A DNA stretch of 64,000 nt from JAXGXJ01 sp963816155 (GTDB lineage Bacteria; Actinomycetota; Thermoleophilia; RBG-16-64-13), in contig CAWFJE010000001.1 in the NCBI GenBank assembly GCA_963816155.1, forward strand, positions 124,001 to 188,000. Reading direction: 5' to 3'. This document shows positions 17,195 to 26,737 of this stretch, one piece after another (position 1 is the first letter of the stretch; each line of letters begins with the position of its first letter). The notes under the pieces were generated by a model. That model saw only the letters and a list, made by a program, of their open reading frames with translations, was not told where the DNA came from and made no database searches. A program made the translations under genes and the position numbers.

Positions 17195-18607
17195 ATGAGC
17201 GACAAACGCGAGAGTGGCGCGGAGGGCAGCAGCGCGGAAGAGAGCGCGGCCGACAGCGCGGGCGGGGCCAAGAGCCCAGGCGCGAACGACACGCACGCGA
17301 ACCCCGAGGCGATAGAGCGGGGTCCGTTCGTCAGACTGCTCCTGGTGGCCGGCTTGTTGGGTCTCATGAGCGCGCTCATCTCGTTCGCGTTCATCTGGGT
17401 GGTGCACGAGCTTCAGAATCTGCTGTGGGACCACGTGTCGAGCCCAGGCGGCACCTGGACCTTCGTCGTCACAGTGCTTGTCTGCACCATCGGCGGTCTG
17501 TTGGTGGGCGTGCTGGTGAAGATCTTCGGCGATCACACCGGTATCTTCGCGGAACTGATGGCCAACTTCGGACGGACGGGTCGCTTCTCCTACAAGGAAG
17601 CACCGGGCATGATCGTCACGGCGCTTGTCTCGCTCATTGCCGGCGGCAGTCTCGGTCCCGAGGCACCATTGGCCGACGCCTGTGGAGGCTTGGGTACGTG
17701 GCTTTCCGATCGTCTCAAGCTGAACGAAAAGACGACGAGGTCCCTGGGATTCTCCGGGCTCAGTGGGATGCTGGGGTCGTTCATCTCCTCACCTTTCGGC
17801 GGAGCCGTACTGAGCATGGAGTCCGCACGCGGAGGAGCGTCCTATGTCTGGACGCTGTTCCCCAGTATCGTCTCTTCGGCGATCGCCACCGTGGTGTTCG
17901 TGCTTCTCAGTGGTGAGTTCTTCGGCAGTCTGTTCATCTTCCCCGAATTCACGCCCCACGTCACCGACCTGCTTCTGGCCATCCCACTCGGTATCGTCGG
18001 AGCGGCAGCCGGGGCCGTCTTCATGATCGTGTTCGCTGCTCTACGCAAGGCCATGGAGCCCCTACGGAAGCACGTGGTCCTGCGCGGCGTCGTCGGCGGC
18101 TTGGGCATGGGACTGGCCGGCGCGTTGCTGCCACTTACCCTCTTCTCGGGCGAATTCGAGACCATCGAAGTGATCAACACAGCCGCCGAGATCGGCGTGA
18201 TCATGCTGATCGTGCTGGCGCTGGTGAAGGTGTTCGTGACATCACTCCTACTGGTCACCGGGTGGAAGGGAGGCTACATCTTCCCCACCATGTTCGCCGG
18301 CGTAGCCTTGGGAATGGCTGTGCATCTGATCTTCCCCGGCATCCCTGTCGCGGTCGCCGTAGCCGCCACTTTGTCCGGTGCCATGGTGGCGACGATGAAG
18401 GCTCCACTCTTCACCGCGCTGTTCGTCGCCATACTCGTGCAGCGGGAAGCCTATCCCGTGATCGCCATCGCGGTGATCGTCGGCCTACTGCTGACCACTA
18501 GATTCTCCATGCTGCCGCCCCCGAAGCCCGCCCCACTCGCGTTGGGGCAGCCAGAACTCGAGTCTCGAGCGCAGGAGCAGGAGCAGGTGTATCCAGGTCC
18601 AGGCTAA
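17195..18607 (+). CDS. ClC-family chloride channel/transporter
   Basis: 470 aa from ATG 17195 (GAGG upstream), with a polar N-terminal ~45 residues and then ~10-12 hydrophobic helices. The anion-filter motif GGSLGPEAP is at residues 150-158, and KGGYIFPTMFAGVALG is the GxFxP-type motif (here GYIFP). TLSGAMVATMKAPLFTALFV is the last filter segment. The gating Glu of GSxGPE is kept. There are no CBS domains. The stop overlaps the convergent SHOCT gene by 4 nt. Confidence 0.92.
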   Translation: MSDKRESGAEGSSAEESAADSAGGAKSPGANDTHANPEAIERGPFVRLLLVAGLLGLMSALISFAFIWVVHELQNLLWDHVSSPGGTWTFVVTVLVCTIGGLLVGVLVKIFGDHTGIFAELMANFGRTGRFSYKEAPGMIVTALVSLIAGGSLGPEAPLADACGGLGTWLSDRLKLNEKTTRSLGFSGLSGMLGSFISSPFGGAVLSMESARGGASYVWTLFPSIVSSAIATVVFVLLSGEFFGSLFIFPEFTPHVTDLLLAIPLGIVGAAAGAVFMIVFAALRKAMEPLRKHVVLRGVVGGLGMGLAGALLPLTLFSGEFETIEVINTAAEIGVIMLIVLALVKVFVTSLLLVTGWKGGYIFPTMFAGVALGMAVHLIFPGIPVAVAVAATLSGAMVATMKAPLFTALFVAILVQREAYPVIAIAVIVGLLLTTRFSMLPPPKPAPLALGQPELESRAQEQEQVYPGPG

Positions 18608-18894
18608 CCGCCCAGAAGATCCTGTTTGCGCTGCAAGAATTCCTCACGATCTATCTCGCCGCGGGCGTAGCGTTCCTCGAGCACCTGGAGGGCGCTCTGA
18701 GGATAGACTCCGGGCGGCGGCGCCTGCTGCTGTCCCGGCGGTGGCCCGGACTGGCTGTAGTCGTGACGCCCTCCGAGCCCGCGGACCAAGAAGACCACGC
18801 CCACCACTATCAGGGCGATGACGGCGAGCATGATCACCAGCCCGACTACTCCGCCGCCCCAGCCCATGCCGTAGCCGCCATCCCACATCATCAC
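18604..18894 (-). CDS. Small SHOCT-domain membrane protein
   Basis: 96 aa with AAGGAG before the ATG. A Gly/Met/Trp-rich start, one transmembrane helix (~15-38), a Pro/Gln linker, and a C-terminal SHOCT motif (ALQVLEERYARGEIDREEFLQRKQDL). It probably follows the DUF305 gene (108 nt gap) in one transcript. Role unknown; SHOCT is thought to mediate oligomerisation. Confidence 0.85.
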   Translation of the reverse strand: MMMWDGGYGMGWGGGVVGLVIMLAVIALIVVGVVFLVRGLGGRHDYSQSGPPPGQQQAPPPGVYPQSALQVLEERYARGEIDREEFLQRKQDLLGG

Positions 18895-19002
18895 CGATCT
18901 CCTTCGTCCGTCGTTGCGGCGGTGCGCGCGTCGGCGCCCGCCGGGGCCCTTCGACGAGGGCCGACAGTCCCTGTCTCGACTCCCTGCCTCCAGTCTCCGT
19001 CT

Positions 19003-19584
19003 CTAGTCCCCGTACCACTCCTCATACCAGGCGCGCATCTGTTCTATCTCGTCGCTCTGTGTGCGGATGATCGACCGCGCCAGTTCCTGTATCTCGGGCC
19101 GATCCGTTCTGGCGAGGACCATCCGGGCCATCATGATGCCCATCTGATGATGAGGGATCATCTGCTCGATGAACTCCTTGTCGAACGACTTGGCGCCTTC
19201 GAGGACTCTGAGGTCGGCGCCGTCACTCATCATCCCCATCCCCATCATGCCGGCATCATCGCCGAAACCGTCTTCGGGAACAGCGACGCCATACCACTCC
19301 TCATACCAGGCGCGCATCTGGTCGATCTCGCGCGACTGATTCGTCTTGATGGTCTCGGCGAGCTGGCGTAGTTCGTCGTGTTCCGCCCTGTCGGGCGCGA
19401 GTTCGGCCATGGCCACGGCATCTTCGTGATGCGGGATCATCTCCTCGATGAAATGGCGATCGATGTCACCCGTGATGCCGCTCGGGACCGGACCCCGTCC
19501 CCAGTCGAGCGCGGCCAGCAGAACGATGAGCCCCGCCGCCACTGTGAAGCAGACCACGGCGATGATGATGCTCGTCCTCTTCAC
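19003..19584 (-). CDS. Tandem DUF305 protein
   Basis: 193 aa from GTG 19584 with AAAGG upstream. One N-terminal signal/anchor helix is followed by two DUF305 repeats. Each has the core IPHHxxAVxM-type motif (MIPHHEDAVAMAEL and MIPHHQMGIMMARM) and each ends with the same EIxQMRAWYEEWYG. The domain is a ferritin-like helical bundle, often near metal- or copper-handling genes. It is extracytoplasmic. No copper genes are adjacent here. Confidence 0.88.
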   Translation of the reverse strand: MKRTSIIIAVVCFTVAAGLIVLLAALDWGRGPVPSGITGDIDRHFIEEMIPHHEDAVAMAELAPDRAEHDELRQLAETIKTNQSREIDQMRAWYEEWYGVAVPEDGFGDDAGMMGMGMMSDGADLRVLEGAKSFDKEFIEQMIPHHQMGIMMARMVLARTDRPEIQELARSIIRTQSDEIEQMRAWYEEWYGD

Positions 19585-19901
19585 GCTGCTGCCTTTCTGG
19601 GTGGATCGCTGCGCCGAAGCGGGCCTCGCGACCCCGCGCTCGCGGGCCATCCCGCCCTGGGGACGCGATGCAGATCTTCAGTGGGTGGCTACCCGGAAAC
19701 GCCCGCGACGAAGCATTCTGGATCCGCTTAGCGACCGGGAATAGCGCGGCACCCGCGGGCCTCTGAGCGCGGCAGGTCCGGTCCGGGCGGCCTGGGCAGA
19801 CGCCGCCGCAACCCTCATGACTATCGGAGCACGGTATCGGGTACCTCGATTCGCGACACGCACTTGGCGAGACTGCGTCACAAGAAGGGGGCCTGGCGAC
19901 C
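19585..19901. other. Intergenic region, nothing recognised
   Basis: 317 nt of divergent spacer between DUF305 and DUF362 genes. I see no convincing gene, terminator, riboswitch or repeat; it presumably contains both promoters. Confidence 0.5.
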
Positions 19902-20882
19902 ATGAGCCCGGAAGAAACTTCGAAGGTCTTTCTGATCGACTCCTCGGACAGAGACGCGGCGGTCAGAAGCCTGTTTACGAGCGCCGTCTCGATGGACGCG
20001 GGCCAGGACATGTCCGGCACCGCCCGCGCTGGCGCGTCACCGGCCGGCCTGACCGATCTTTCCGGTAGGAGTGTGGTCCTCAAGGCCAACTTCAACAGTG
20101 CCGACCCCTTTCCGGCCTCCACTCATCTCGACACACTTCGCGCCCTCATCGCTGTGCTGAAGGAGGCCGGAGTGGGCCAGATCACGCTGGCTGAGAGAAG
20201 CGGCATGGGCGATACGCGCGAGAACCTGGAGAAGCTGGGGCTCTTCGCCCTCTCTGGGGAATTGGGCTTCAAGGTCGTCGTCCTAGACGAGGAGCCCAAG
20301 GGACGGTGGGCGCGCATAGAGCGAGGTGAGACACATTGGCTGAGAGGTTTCTACCTATCCAAGGAAGTCCTGGAGGCGGAGGTCGTCATCCAGACCTGCT
20401 GTCTCAAGACCCACAAGTTCGGCGGCCACTTCACCATGTCGCTCAAGAATTCGGTCGGGCTGGTGGCGAAGAAGCTCCCCGGGGGATTGTACGACTACAT
20501 GTGGGAACTCCACGGATCTCCCTATCAGCGCCTGATGGTCGCCGAGATCAACCGCTTCTACGCTATGGATCTGGTGATCATGGACGCGGCCAAGGCGTTC
20601 ATCGATGGGGGACCGGACAAGGGAACGGAGGTCGAACCCGGGCTCATGCTTGCCGGCACGGATAGAGTGGCCCTCGACGCGGTAGGCGTTGCCATCTTGA
20701 GGGAGTTCGGGGCGACGAGCTTGATGAAGAAGCCCATCTTCGAGATGGGCCAGATCCGGAGAGCGGCAGAACTCGGAGTCGGAGTCTCATCCGCTTCAGC
20801 GATAGAGTTGGTGTCGCTCGACGAGCGGAGCGCAGAAGCGGCCGAGAGGATAGTCGCCGCCCTCAGACGCCGGTCAGAGTAG
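19902..20882 (+). CDS. DUF362 domain-containing protein
   Basis: 326 aa; GGGGG-type ribosome site before the ATG. Family marks: VVLKANFNSADPFPASTH near residue 60, ITLAERSGMGDTRENLEKLG, and the central TCCLKTHKFGGHFTMSLKNSVGLV, then AKAFIDGGPDKGTEVEPGLMLAGTDRVALDAVG. Some DUF362 proteins carry C-terminal ferredoxin domains; this one does not. Enzymatic role unknown, but it is common in anaerobes. Its stop abuts the convergent amidase stop with no spacer. Confidence 0.88.
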   Translation: MSPEETSKVFLIDSSDRDAAVRSLFTSAVSMDAGQDMSGTARAGASPAGLTDLSGRSVVLKANFNSADPFPASTHLDTLRALIAVLKEAGVGQITLAERSGMGDTRENLEKLGLFALSGELGFKVVVLDEEPKGRWARIERGETHWLRGFYLSKEVLEAEVVIQTCCLKTHKFGGHFTMSLKNSVGLVAKKLPGGLYDYMWELHGSPYQRLMVAEINRFYAMDLVIMDAAKAFIDGGPDKGTEVEPGLMLAGTDRVALDAVGVAILREFGATSLMKKPIFEMGQIRRAAELGVGVSSASAIELVSLDERSAEAAERIVAALRRRSE

Positions 20883-21743
20883 TCAGAGCGAAGAGCGCGG
20901 GTCCGCGCCTGCGCCCTCGGCGAGCAGACCGTAGAACTCCGGCCGCCGGTCCTCGATCATGTTCGTCTCGAGTTCCCCCTGTATGACGACCTTGTGCTTC
21001 TGGTCCGCCGCGGCGAGGTCGATCTCCGCGAAGATCAGATCCTCGGCGAAATGCTTGCCCTCCACCAAGGTGGTACCCATCTGGTCGACCACCTTGCTGC
21101 GCCCTATGAACCGAACCCCTCGCTCCACCCCCGCCCGGTTGACCGCGATGTGGTTCATGACGTTCTCGCGGGCTCTGGTCTGCACGATGTGATCGGGGAC
21201 GAACTCGATGTCGTCGGGCCAGTTGGTTACCGTCACGAGGAGCTGAGCGCCCATCAGAGCCAGCACGCGCGGGTATTCCGGGAAATCGAGGTCGTAGCAG
21301 ATGCTGAGCCCGATCCTACCCAGCTTGGTCTCGTGCACCTTGGGGGCCAGATCCCCCGGGCGAACAAAGCGGTCCACCCCCAGAAAGGGCAGATGCAGTT
21401 TGCGATACTTGCCTATCAGTCCCTCTGGTCCGATCAGCGCTGAGGCGTTGTAGTAGTCGGCGCCATCCTTCTCCAGCAGGCCGATAACAGCATGAACGTT
21501 CAATCGGCGGCACTCAGCGGCAAGGGCGTCGGTGCTCGAACCCGGGATGGTATCGGTCACCGGTATGGCCTCTTCCAGACTGCCGAAGACATAGCCGCTG
21601 AGTGCCGCTTCGGGAAAGACGACCAGGTCCGCGCCCGATGCCGCGGCGGTATTCAGTAGCTCGAGGCAGCGCGCAAGGTTGCCGGCAAGATCCGCCAGTT
21701 GCGGGTCCATCTGCGCTCCGGCCACACGAATGGCGTGGGTCAT
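20883..21743 (-). CDS. Carbon-nitrogen hydrolase (nitrilase superfamily)
   Basis: 286 aa from ATG 21743 with GGAGGAG upstream. The catalytic triad is intact: Glu45 in VVFPEAALSGY, Lys115 in KYRKLHLPF and Cys149 in SICYDLDFPE. Length and fold match amidases/N-carbamoylases of this superfamily. The tail FAEIDLAAADQKHKV and RRPEFYGLL are typical of the amidase branch. An SnoaL-like gene lies 47 nt upstream on the same strand, so the two may be co-transcribed. Substrate unknown. Confidence 0.9.
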   Translation of the reverse strand: MTHAIRVAGAQMDPQLADLAGNLARCLELLNTAAASGADLVVFPEAALSGYVFGSLEEAIPVTDTIPGSSTDALAAECRRLNVHAVIGLLEKDGADYYNASALIGPEGLIGKYRKLHLPFLGVDRFVRPGDLAPKVHETKLGRIGLSICYDLDFPEYPRVLALMGAQLLVTVTNWPDDIEFVPDHIVQTRARENVMNHIAVNRAGVERGVRFIGRSKVVDQMGTTLVEGKHFAEDLIFAEIDLAAADQKHKVVIQGELETNMIEDRRPEFYGLLAEGAGADPRSSL

Positions 21744-21790
21744 CGCTCCTCCGCGGCCGACGGGCCGACAGACACGCCGGGCCTGTCCCC

Positions 21791-22222
21791 CTACCAGGAG
21801 ATGATCTGGCCCAACTCCTTCATCATGACGAACCGGTCGTAGTAGACCGAGCTGTGCACGATCTTGCCGTTCTCGATCTGCAGCGTGGTGCTGATACGAA
21901 GCGCGAGACTCTTGCCGGTGGCAGGGATGATCTCGTCCCACTGCCCACCCATGGGGCCGCTCTGGGTACCCCGGCGGACACCGTTGATCACCACGAAATC
22001 TCCCTGGGTGATCATCTGTACGTCTTCCCAACGCCAGTCGGGAAAAGCCTCGGTGAGCCGTCGTATGTACGCGTCCTCTTCTGCCGCCCCCACCGGGCCC
22101 GGCAACGCCGGATGCTCGACCACGTACCCAGGCCCCCGAAGGGCCTGCAGTTGAACCAGATCATGGGCCGCAAGGGCTTCGATCCACTTCTCCGCTATGC
22201 GGATGTTGTCCTCTTCAGACAT
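21791..22222 (-). CDS. SnoaL-like / ester cyclase family protein
   Basis: 143 aa from ATG 22222 with AAGGAGGAG upstream. An NTF2-like fold: helices IRIAEKWIEALAAHDLVQLQAL, then PDWRWEDVQMITQGDFVVINGVRRGTQSG, then LALRISTTLQIENGKIVHSSVYYDRFVMMKELG. SnoaL-like proteins often bind or isomerise small molecules. It is upstream of the nitrilase-family gene on the same strand. Function not assigned. Confidence 0.82.
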   Translation of the reverse strand: MSEEDNIRIAEKWIEALAAHDLVQLQALRGPGYVVEHPALPGPVGAAEEDAYIRRLTEAFPDWRWEDVQMITQGDFVVINGVRRGTQSGPMGGQWDEIIPATGKSLALRISTTLQIENGKIVHSSVYYDRFVMMKELGQIISW

Positions 22223-22348
22223 TCGACTCCTCCTTGTACAGAACACCGTCTATCGGCCGAATCCCTCGCGTCCAGACTACCACCGACATGGTGATCGCGC
22301 CCGCGCTGAAGCTGCGCCGCCCCACGGGCTGATGTAGACTCGTTCGCG

Positions 22349-22906
22349 ATGAGTTTCTGGTACCTCATGGGGATAGCCCTTGGGTTGGCCATGGACGCCT
22401 TCGCGGTATCCCTGGCCTCGTGCTGCCGCCTTCCCCGGGTCAGTGTGGGCCACGTCGCCCGGCTGGCCTTGGCTTTCGGCTTCTTCCAGTTCCTCATGCC
22501 CGTGATAGGCTGGCTTGCGGGCAGAGGACTGTCGCATTGGCTGGGAGCGCTCGATCACTGGGTGGCCTTCGGTCTTCTCGCCCTTGTCGGCGGCAAGATG
22601 CTCTGGGAGTCGTTTCGGCCCCCAGAGGGAGAGACTCAAGACCCCACGCGAGGCTGGCTGCTCTTGACCCTCGCGATCGCGACGAGCATCGATGCGCTCG
22701 CGGTGGGTGTCGGTCTGGCCTTCTTGGACGTGTCGATATGGGTACCGAGTATCGTCATCGGGATCGTCGCGGCGGTCCTCACCGCCATCGGAGCCCTTCT
22801 CGGCTCCCGGGTCGGCCGGCGGTTCGGGGTATGGGCGGAGCGATTCGGTGGAGTGGTGCTGATCGGTATTGGCATCAAGATCCTCGTGAGCGGCATCGTC
22901 TCGTGA
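22349..22906 (+). CDS. mntP: Manganese efflux pump MntP
   Basis: 185 aa with six transmembrane helices. Signature acidic motifs are present in the two halves: GLAMDAFAVSLASCC and ATSIDALAVGVGLAF, each containing the Asp thought to bind Mn2+. MntP exports Mn2+ across the inner membrane. A -10-like TAGACT ends 9 nt before the ATG and no Shine-Dalgarno is seen, so the mRNA may be leaderless. No yybP-ykoY riboswitch is apparent in the ~125-nt upstream spacer. Confidence 0.9.
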   Translation: MSFWYLMGIALGLAMDAFAVSLASCCRLPRVSVGHVARLALAFGFFQFLMPVIGWLAGRGLSHWLGALDHWVAFGLLALVGGKMLWESFRPPEGETQDPTRGWLLLTLAIATSIDALAVGVGLAFLDVSIWVPSIVIGIVAAVLTAIGALLGSRVGRRFGVWAERFGGVVLIGIGIKILVSGIVS

Positions 22907-22992
22907 GCGATGTGTTGTCGCGAGCAACATCGCCTGGAGCAAAGCGGGCCCGACGGGCTCGGTGAATCTGTCCGAACGAGAGGGAGAAGAGA

Positions 22993-23682
22993 ATGAACTA
23001 CGAGGAGTTGCTTGACCTGGTCAAGAATCGTCGAAGCATCCGGGCCTTCACCGACGATCCCGTGTCGGATGACACGGTCGGCAAGATCATCGAGGCCGGC
23101 CGCTGGGCGCCGTCAGGAGCCAATTCGCAGCCCTGGGAGTTCATCGTCATCCGCGACCAGGCCACCAAGGACCAGATGGCCGTCTGGGCCCGCGAGTACC
23201 AGGAGATCACGCATCAGGCCGAGTTGACGAGACCGGAGGAGTTGCGCTGGGCATCGGCTGCCCGACCGGTCTCTGACCCTGTCTTCAAGACGAGTCCAGT
23301 ACTCGTCCTGGTAGTCGGCGATCCACGGGTCAGCAGGTCTTTCCCCTTGCTCACCTACGTGGAGCGAGATGAGATGAACCTCATCTCCGCGCTGGCAAGC
23401 GCCCTTCTCTATATGACTCTGGCCGCTACCAGCCTCGGGCTCGGTTCTCACTGGGCCAGCCTGGTGGCGTCCGCGTACCCGTCGACCATGATCAGGGACC
23501 TTCTCGGAATCCCGGACGGCTACCGCATCTACGACATGCTGGGCCTGGGCTATCCCGCCATGGAGCCCAAACCGCGGCTGGTAAGGGACCGCCAGGCGAT
23601 GACCCACCTCGAGCGCTTCGACCAGGACAAGTACCGTACCGACGATCAGATCCGGGAGTGGCTCATCAGCCTGCGGAAGTAG
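22993..23682 (+). CDS. Nitroreductase-family FMN oxidoreductase
   Basis: 229 aa with GGGAGAAGAG before the ATG. NRRSIRAFTDDPVSDDTVGKIIEAGRWAPSGANSQPWEFIVI is the FMN-binding start. ALLYMTLAATSLGLGSHWAS and LLGIPDGYRIYDMLGLGYP are the family's mid and late motifs. It reduces nitro groups, quinones or other electron-poor substrates with NAD(P)H. It lies 71 nt before the NTF2-like protein gene in the same direction. Substrate unknown. Confidence 0.92.
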   Translation: MNYEELLDLVKNRRSIRAFTDDPVSDDTVGKIIEAGRWAPSGANSQPWEFIVIRDQATKDQMAVWAREYQEITHQAELTRPEELRWASAARPVSDPVFKTSPVLVLVVGDPRVSRSFPLLTYVERDEMNLISALASALLYMTLAATSLGLGSHWASLVASAYPSTMIRDLLGIPDGYRIYDMLGLGYPAMEPKPRLVRDRQAMTHLERFDQDKYRTDDQIREWLISLRK

Positions 23683-23753
23683 GGTGGACAGGCCCCTGCA
23701 GCATGGCGCTTGGCCAGGGACGAGACTGTCGCGGAAGCAAGGGAGGTATCGGG

Positions 23754-24524
23754 ATGGCAGGTCTGAAGTTCTGTGAACGCATCAGTCTGCTGGAGCAGCG
23801 ACTTGTCCGGCTTGAGGAAGAGAACAAGACCCTTCAGCGGGTCAAGGATGCCCAGGAGATCCAGAACGTGTTCTCGCTACATGAGTACTACCATCAAGCC
23901 GGCAGGCACGAGGAAGAGATGGATGCCATCTGGGCGCAGAGGACCCCGGGGCTTGCTATGGAAGAGGCAATGCTGGGCGGCCGATATGAAGGGCTCGAGG
24001 CGGTCCGGGCCTACTATGTCGACTTCTTCGCGCAGTTCGACAGGACCAACCTTGAGGCGGTACGCGAGATCTATCCTCAGCTGAAGACCACGCCGGAGGC
24101 AGACAAACCTTTTGGCGTGCAGTTGTTGCACACGCTCACCACCCCGGTCATCGAGGTCGCCGAGGACAGAGAAACGGCGAAAGCCGTCTGGATATCACCC
24201 GGGCTGGTGACTGCACCGGCGGGGGGCAAGCTGCAGGCTTTCTGGCATTGGGACAGATATGCCATCGACTTCACGCGTGAGGATGGCAAGTGGAAGATCT
24301 GGCACTTCTGGGTGGGCAAGGACTTCAGCACGCCGTACGACAGGAGTTGGGTCGACGACTTCTTCGAATCGCCGGGCCTCAATCTTGAGAAAGTGCCCGG
24401 GTTCCCGAAGCCCAACGCTCCGAGCACGACCACATATCGGGGATACAGTCCGTTCGAGCCGGCGAGGTTCGTGCCGGTGCCGCCCACACCCTACCGGACC
24501 TTCGGCGAGACATTCAGCTACTGA
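23754..24524 (+). CDS. NTF2-like (SnoaL-like) protein with N-terminal coiled coil
   Basis: 256 aa from ATG 23754 with GGGAGG upstream. Residues 8-35 (ISLLEQRLVRLEEENKTLQ) form a short coiled coil. An SnoaL-like domain follows (IQNVFSLHEYYHQAGRHEEEMDAIWAQ...), with AFWHWDRYAIDFTREDGKWKIWHFWVG. The last ~60 residues are Pro-rich (PGFPKPNAPSTTTYRGYSPFEPARF). Relatives occur near aromatic or flavin-dependent catabolic genes. Catalytic role unknown. Confidence 0.8.
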   Translation: MAGLKFCERISLLEQRLVRLEEENKTLQRVKDAQEIQNVFSLHEYYHQAGRHEEEMDAIWAQRTPGLAMEEAMLGGRYEGLEAVRAYYVDFFAQFDRTNLEAVREIYPQLKTTPEADKPFGVQLLHTLTTPVIEVAEDRETAKAVWISPGLVTAPAGGKLQAFWHWDRYAIDFTREDGKWKIWHFWVGKDFSTPYDRSWVDDFFESPGLNLEKVPGFPKPNAPSTTTYRGYSPFEPARFVPVPPTPYRTFGETFSY

Positions 24525-24543
24525 ACCACGGCGCAGGCGGTGG

Positions 24544-25441
24544 TCACATCCACCGTCGCACCATGGCCTCTGAGCGCTCCCAGAGTTCATGCGCCAACTC
24601 GGGGTCGTCGGCCTGCGGCGACGGAGGTCTCTTGGGAACGAAGCGATCGAAGTAGAGGTGTCTCGTGGACTCCCGGTCCGGTCTGATGACCTGCCACAAG
24701 AGCGGTTCCGCGCCCTGCTTCGGAGGTGCTGACGAAATAGCCGATGAGTAGCTCCTTGCGGATGGGCATGCGGTAGAGGAAGCGTGGCAGTAGCGAACCG
24801 GCGCCGAAGTGGGTGGCCACGGCACCGGGGTGCACGGCGGTTACGGCGGTGGTGGTCGCCGCCAGCCGGCGGCGCAGCTCCATCGCGAAGAGGATGCCCT
24901 GCAGCTTCGTCGTAGCGTACGCGTGGAAAGGGCGGTAGCGACCGTTCGAATGCTCCAAATCGTCCAGGTCGACCCCGCCCCTGCGGCTGGCCACGCTGGT
25001 GGTAACCACCACCCGGGAGTCGGGCGTCGCCACCACAAGATCGTTGAGCAGAGACTGGAGAAGGAACGGCGCCAGATAGTTGGTCTGGAAGGTCGACTCG
25101 TGGCCGTCTTCGGTCGCGATGCGTCTCTTGTAGAAGGCCCCGGCGTTGTGCAGGACGGCATCCAGACGCCCCGTCCGCTGCAGCACACCGTCGGCGAGCC
25201 GCCGCACCTCGGCCAGCCTGGCAAAATCGGCCAGCAGCGGCTCGGTTCCAGTGGCACGTGTCACTTCCGCCATCTTCTGAGCCGAACGCCCGTGAGCCAG
25301 GACGGTCGCGCCGGCACCGGCCAGCCGCAACGCCGCCGCCTGTCCGATACCTGAGCTGGCCCCGGTTACGAGGATGGTCCTGCCCGTGAGGTCGGGGAGT
25401 TCGATGGAGCGGCGCGGCACTCGGCGCGGACGGCGTTCCAC
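24544..25441 (-). CDS. Short-chain dehydrogenase, frameshifted near the C-terminus
   Basis: The start is GTG 25441, 11 nt after AAGGAGGT. Motifs: ILVTGASSGIGQAAALRL (NAD site), LHNAGAFYK, TTSVASRRGG and YATTKLQG (Tyr-x3-Lys), as in retinol-dehydrogenase-like SDRs. After FVSTSEAGR (about 24711-24725) the natural C-terminus continues in another frame: GAEPLLWQVIRP and later PELAHELWERSEAMVRRW, ending at 24544. In the original frame the tail is nonsense to 24587. One surplus base explains it: mutation or sequencing error. Confidence 0.75.
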
Positions 25442-25844
25442 AGGCTCGGTCGACCTCCTTGTTCTCGCGCTTGGCACGCTCCGGGGCGCCCGCTACGCCC
25501 CCTACGCCAGCAGTGATCGCACCTCGGTCGCACCGTCGCGCCTGCTCTCGAGCCGCTAGAACCTCGCCTCTCGCCTCCAGTGCCTGCGCTTCGAGCTCCA
25601 GTGCCTGCGCCACCAGTTCGACGACCCGACTGTCGGCATCGCCGATCTTCAGCAGCGACACGAGGCTCTGCGGCGATAGTTGTGCGGCCAATCCCGGATC
25701 CATGTCAAGCGCCAATCCGATGACCTGGCCCGCAACCTCCACCGGTTCCCTGGCGTCCAGCAGCCCCAGTCTTTGCATGGCCTGACTAATGACTGCGCCC
25801 ATCTCCTCGATGAGGCGCAGTACGTAGTCACTCTGGATCTTCAA
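25440..25844 (-). CDS. DUF6483-like helical protein (3' end uncertain)
   Basis: ~130 aa supported. MKIQSDYVLRLIEEMGAVISQAMQRLGLL and LSPQSLVSLLKIGDADSRVVELVAQALELEAQALEARGEVLAAREQAR match the helical DUF6483-type pattern. The start overlaps the DUF1295 stop (ATGA). The frame stays open to 24195, but past ~25440 it is out of frame with the SDR and reads as a shadow. A missing stop or a nearby frameshift is likely. Function unknown. Confidence 0.5.
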
Positions 25845-26737
25845 GCTGATTCAGTTCGTTGCCTGCGTCCGAGGAACGGGACCAGGACCGGCGTGCGCCG
25901 CTTGTAGGCCTCGTAGGCCTCCTGGCCGCCCCAGGTCCGCTCGGCCTTCTTCTCTAGGAGCGGCACGCCGCTCACGCGGGTGATAAGCAGGTAGACGAAG
26001 ATCGGCGAGATCAGAGTCGCGAACTGCCAACCCTGCAGCACGGGCAGGGCGATGATGGCCACGCCGACCCACAGCGTGATCTCGCCAAAGTAGTTCGGGT
26101 GCCGCGAGATCGCCCACAGGCCGGAGCTGATGAAGGAGCCCTTGTTGGCGGGATCGGCTCGAAAACGGCCCTTCTGCAGGTCGGCGGTGACTTCGAAGGC
26201 GAAGCCGATCACCCACACTGCCAGGCCTACATAGGCGAACACGTCGAGGCCCTTGGGCTCGATGGATGTCACGGCTGCCAGCGCGGCCGCAAGGGTCAGG
26301 CTCACCCATAGCGCCTGCAGCGTCCATGTCATGAACAGACGGGAGAATGAACGTTTGATCTCATCGAAGCGATCGTCTTTGCCCGCTCGGCGCACGCGCC
26401 GGAAGAGGAACGAAGCCAGACGTCCCGCCCACACGATCACAAGCACAAGCAGCACGATGGAGCGGGCGTCAGTGGCCCCGCTCAGGATCACAGCGAGCAC
26501 GATGGCCAGGATGTAGGTGAAGCCGCCTGTGAGATCGTAGAAACGCTCGGTCTGCAGCAGGTAGGACGGTATGAAGGCCAGCCACTGAACGGCGAAGGCG
26601 ATGATGACCATGAGCGCGAAGACCGGCATGCTCCCAACCGCGACTCCAGCCTGCGAGCCCGCCCATGCGATGAAGGCGCCGATGAGAATGGCCAGCAGAG
26701 ACCCGACGACCGATGACGCTGGCTTCCTGTCGGCCAT
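25841..26737 (-). CDS. DUF1295 / steroid 5-alpha-reductase-like membrane protein
   Basis: 298 aa from ATG 26737 with GAGGAG upstream. About six to seven membrane helices. The family region is FRADPANKGSFISSGLWAISRHPNYFGEITLWVGV, the cofactor-side motif shared by DUF1295 and isoprenylcysteine methyltransferase-like proteins. The C-terminus has SGVPLLEKKAERTWGGQEAYEAYKRRTPVLVPF. It is the first gene of a coupled set with DUF6483 and SDR. Likely a membrane reductase of lipids or steroids; not proven. Confidence 0.88.
   Translation of the reverse strand: MADRKPASSVVGSLLAILIGAFIAWAGSQAGVAVGSMPVFALMVIIAFAVQWLAFIPSYLLQTERFYDLTGGFTYILAIVLAVILSGATDARSIVLLVLVIVWAGRLASFLFRRVRRAGKDDRFDEIKRSFSRLFMTWTLQALWVSLTLAAALAAVTSIEPKGLDVFAYVGLAVWVIGFAFEVTADLQKGRFRADPANKGSFISSGLWAISRHPNYFGEITLWVGVAIIALPVLQGWQFATLISPIFVYLLITRVSGVPLLEKKAERTWGGQEAYEAYKRRTPVLVPFLGRRQRTESA

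Noticed and set aside
22223..22348. Manganese riboswitch before mntP
   Set aside because: The spacer shows no yybP-ykoY consensus and the promoter appears to start transcription at or next to the ATG.
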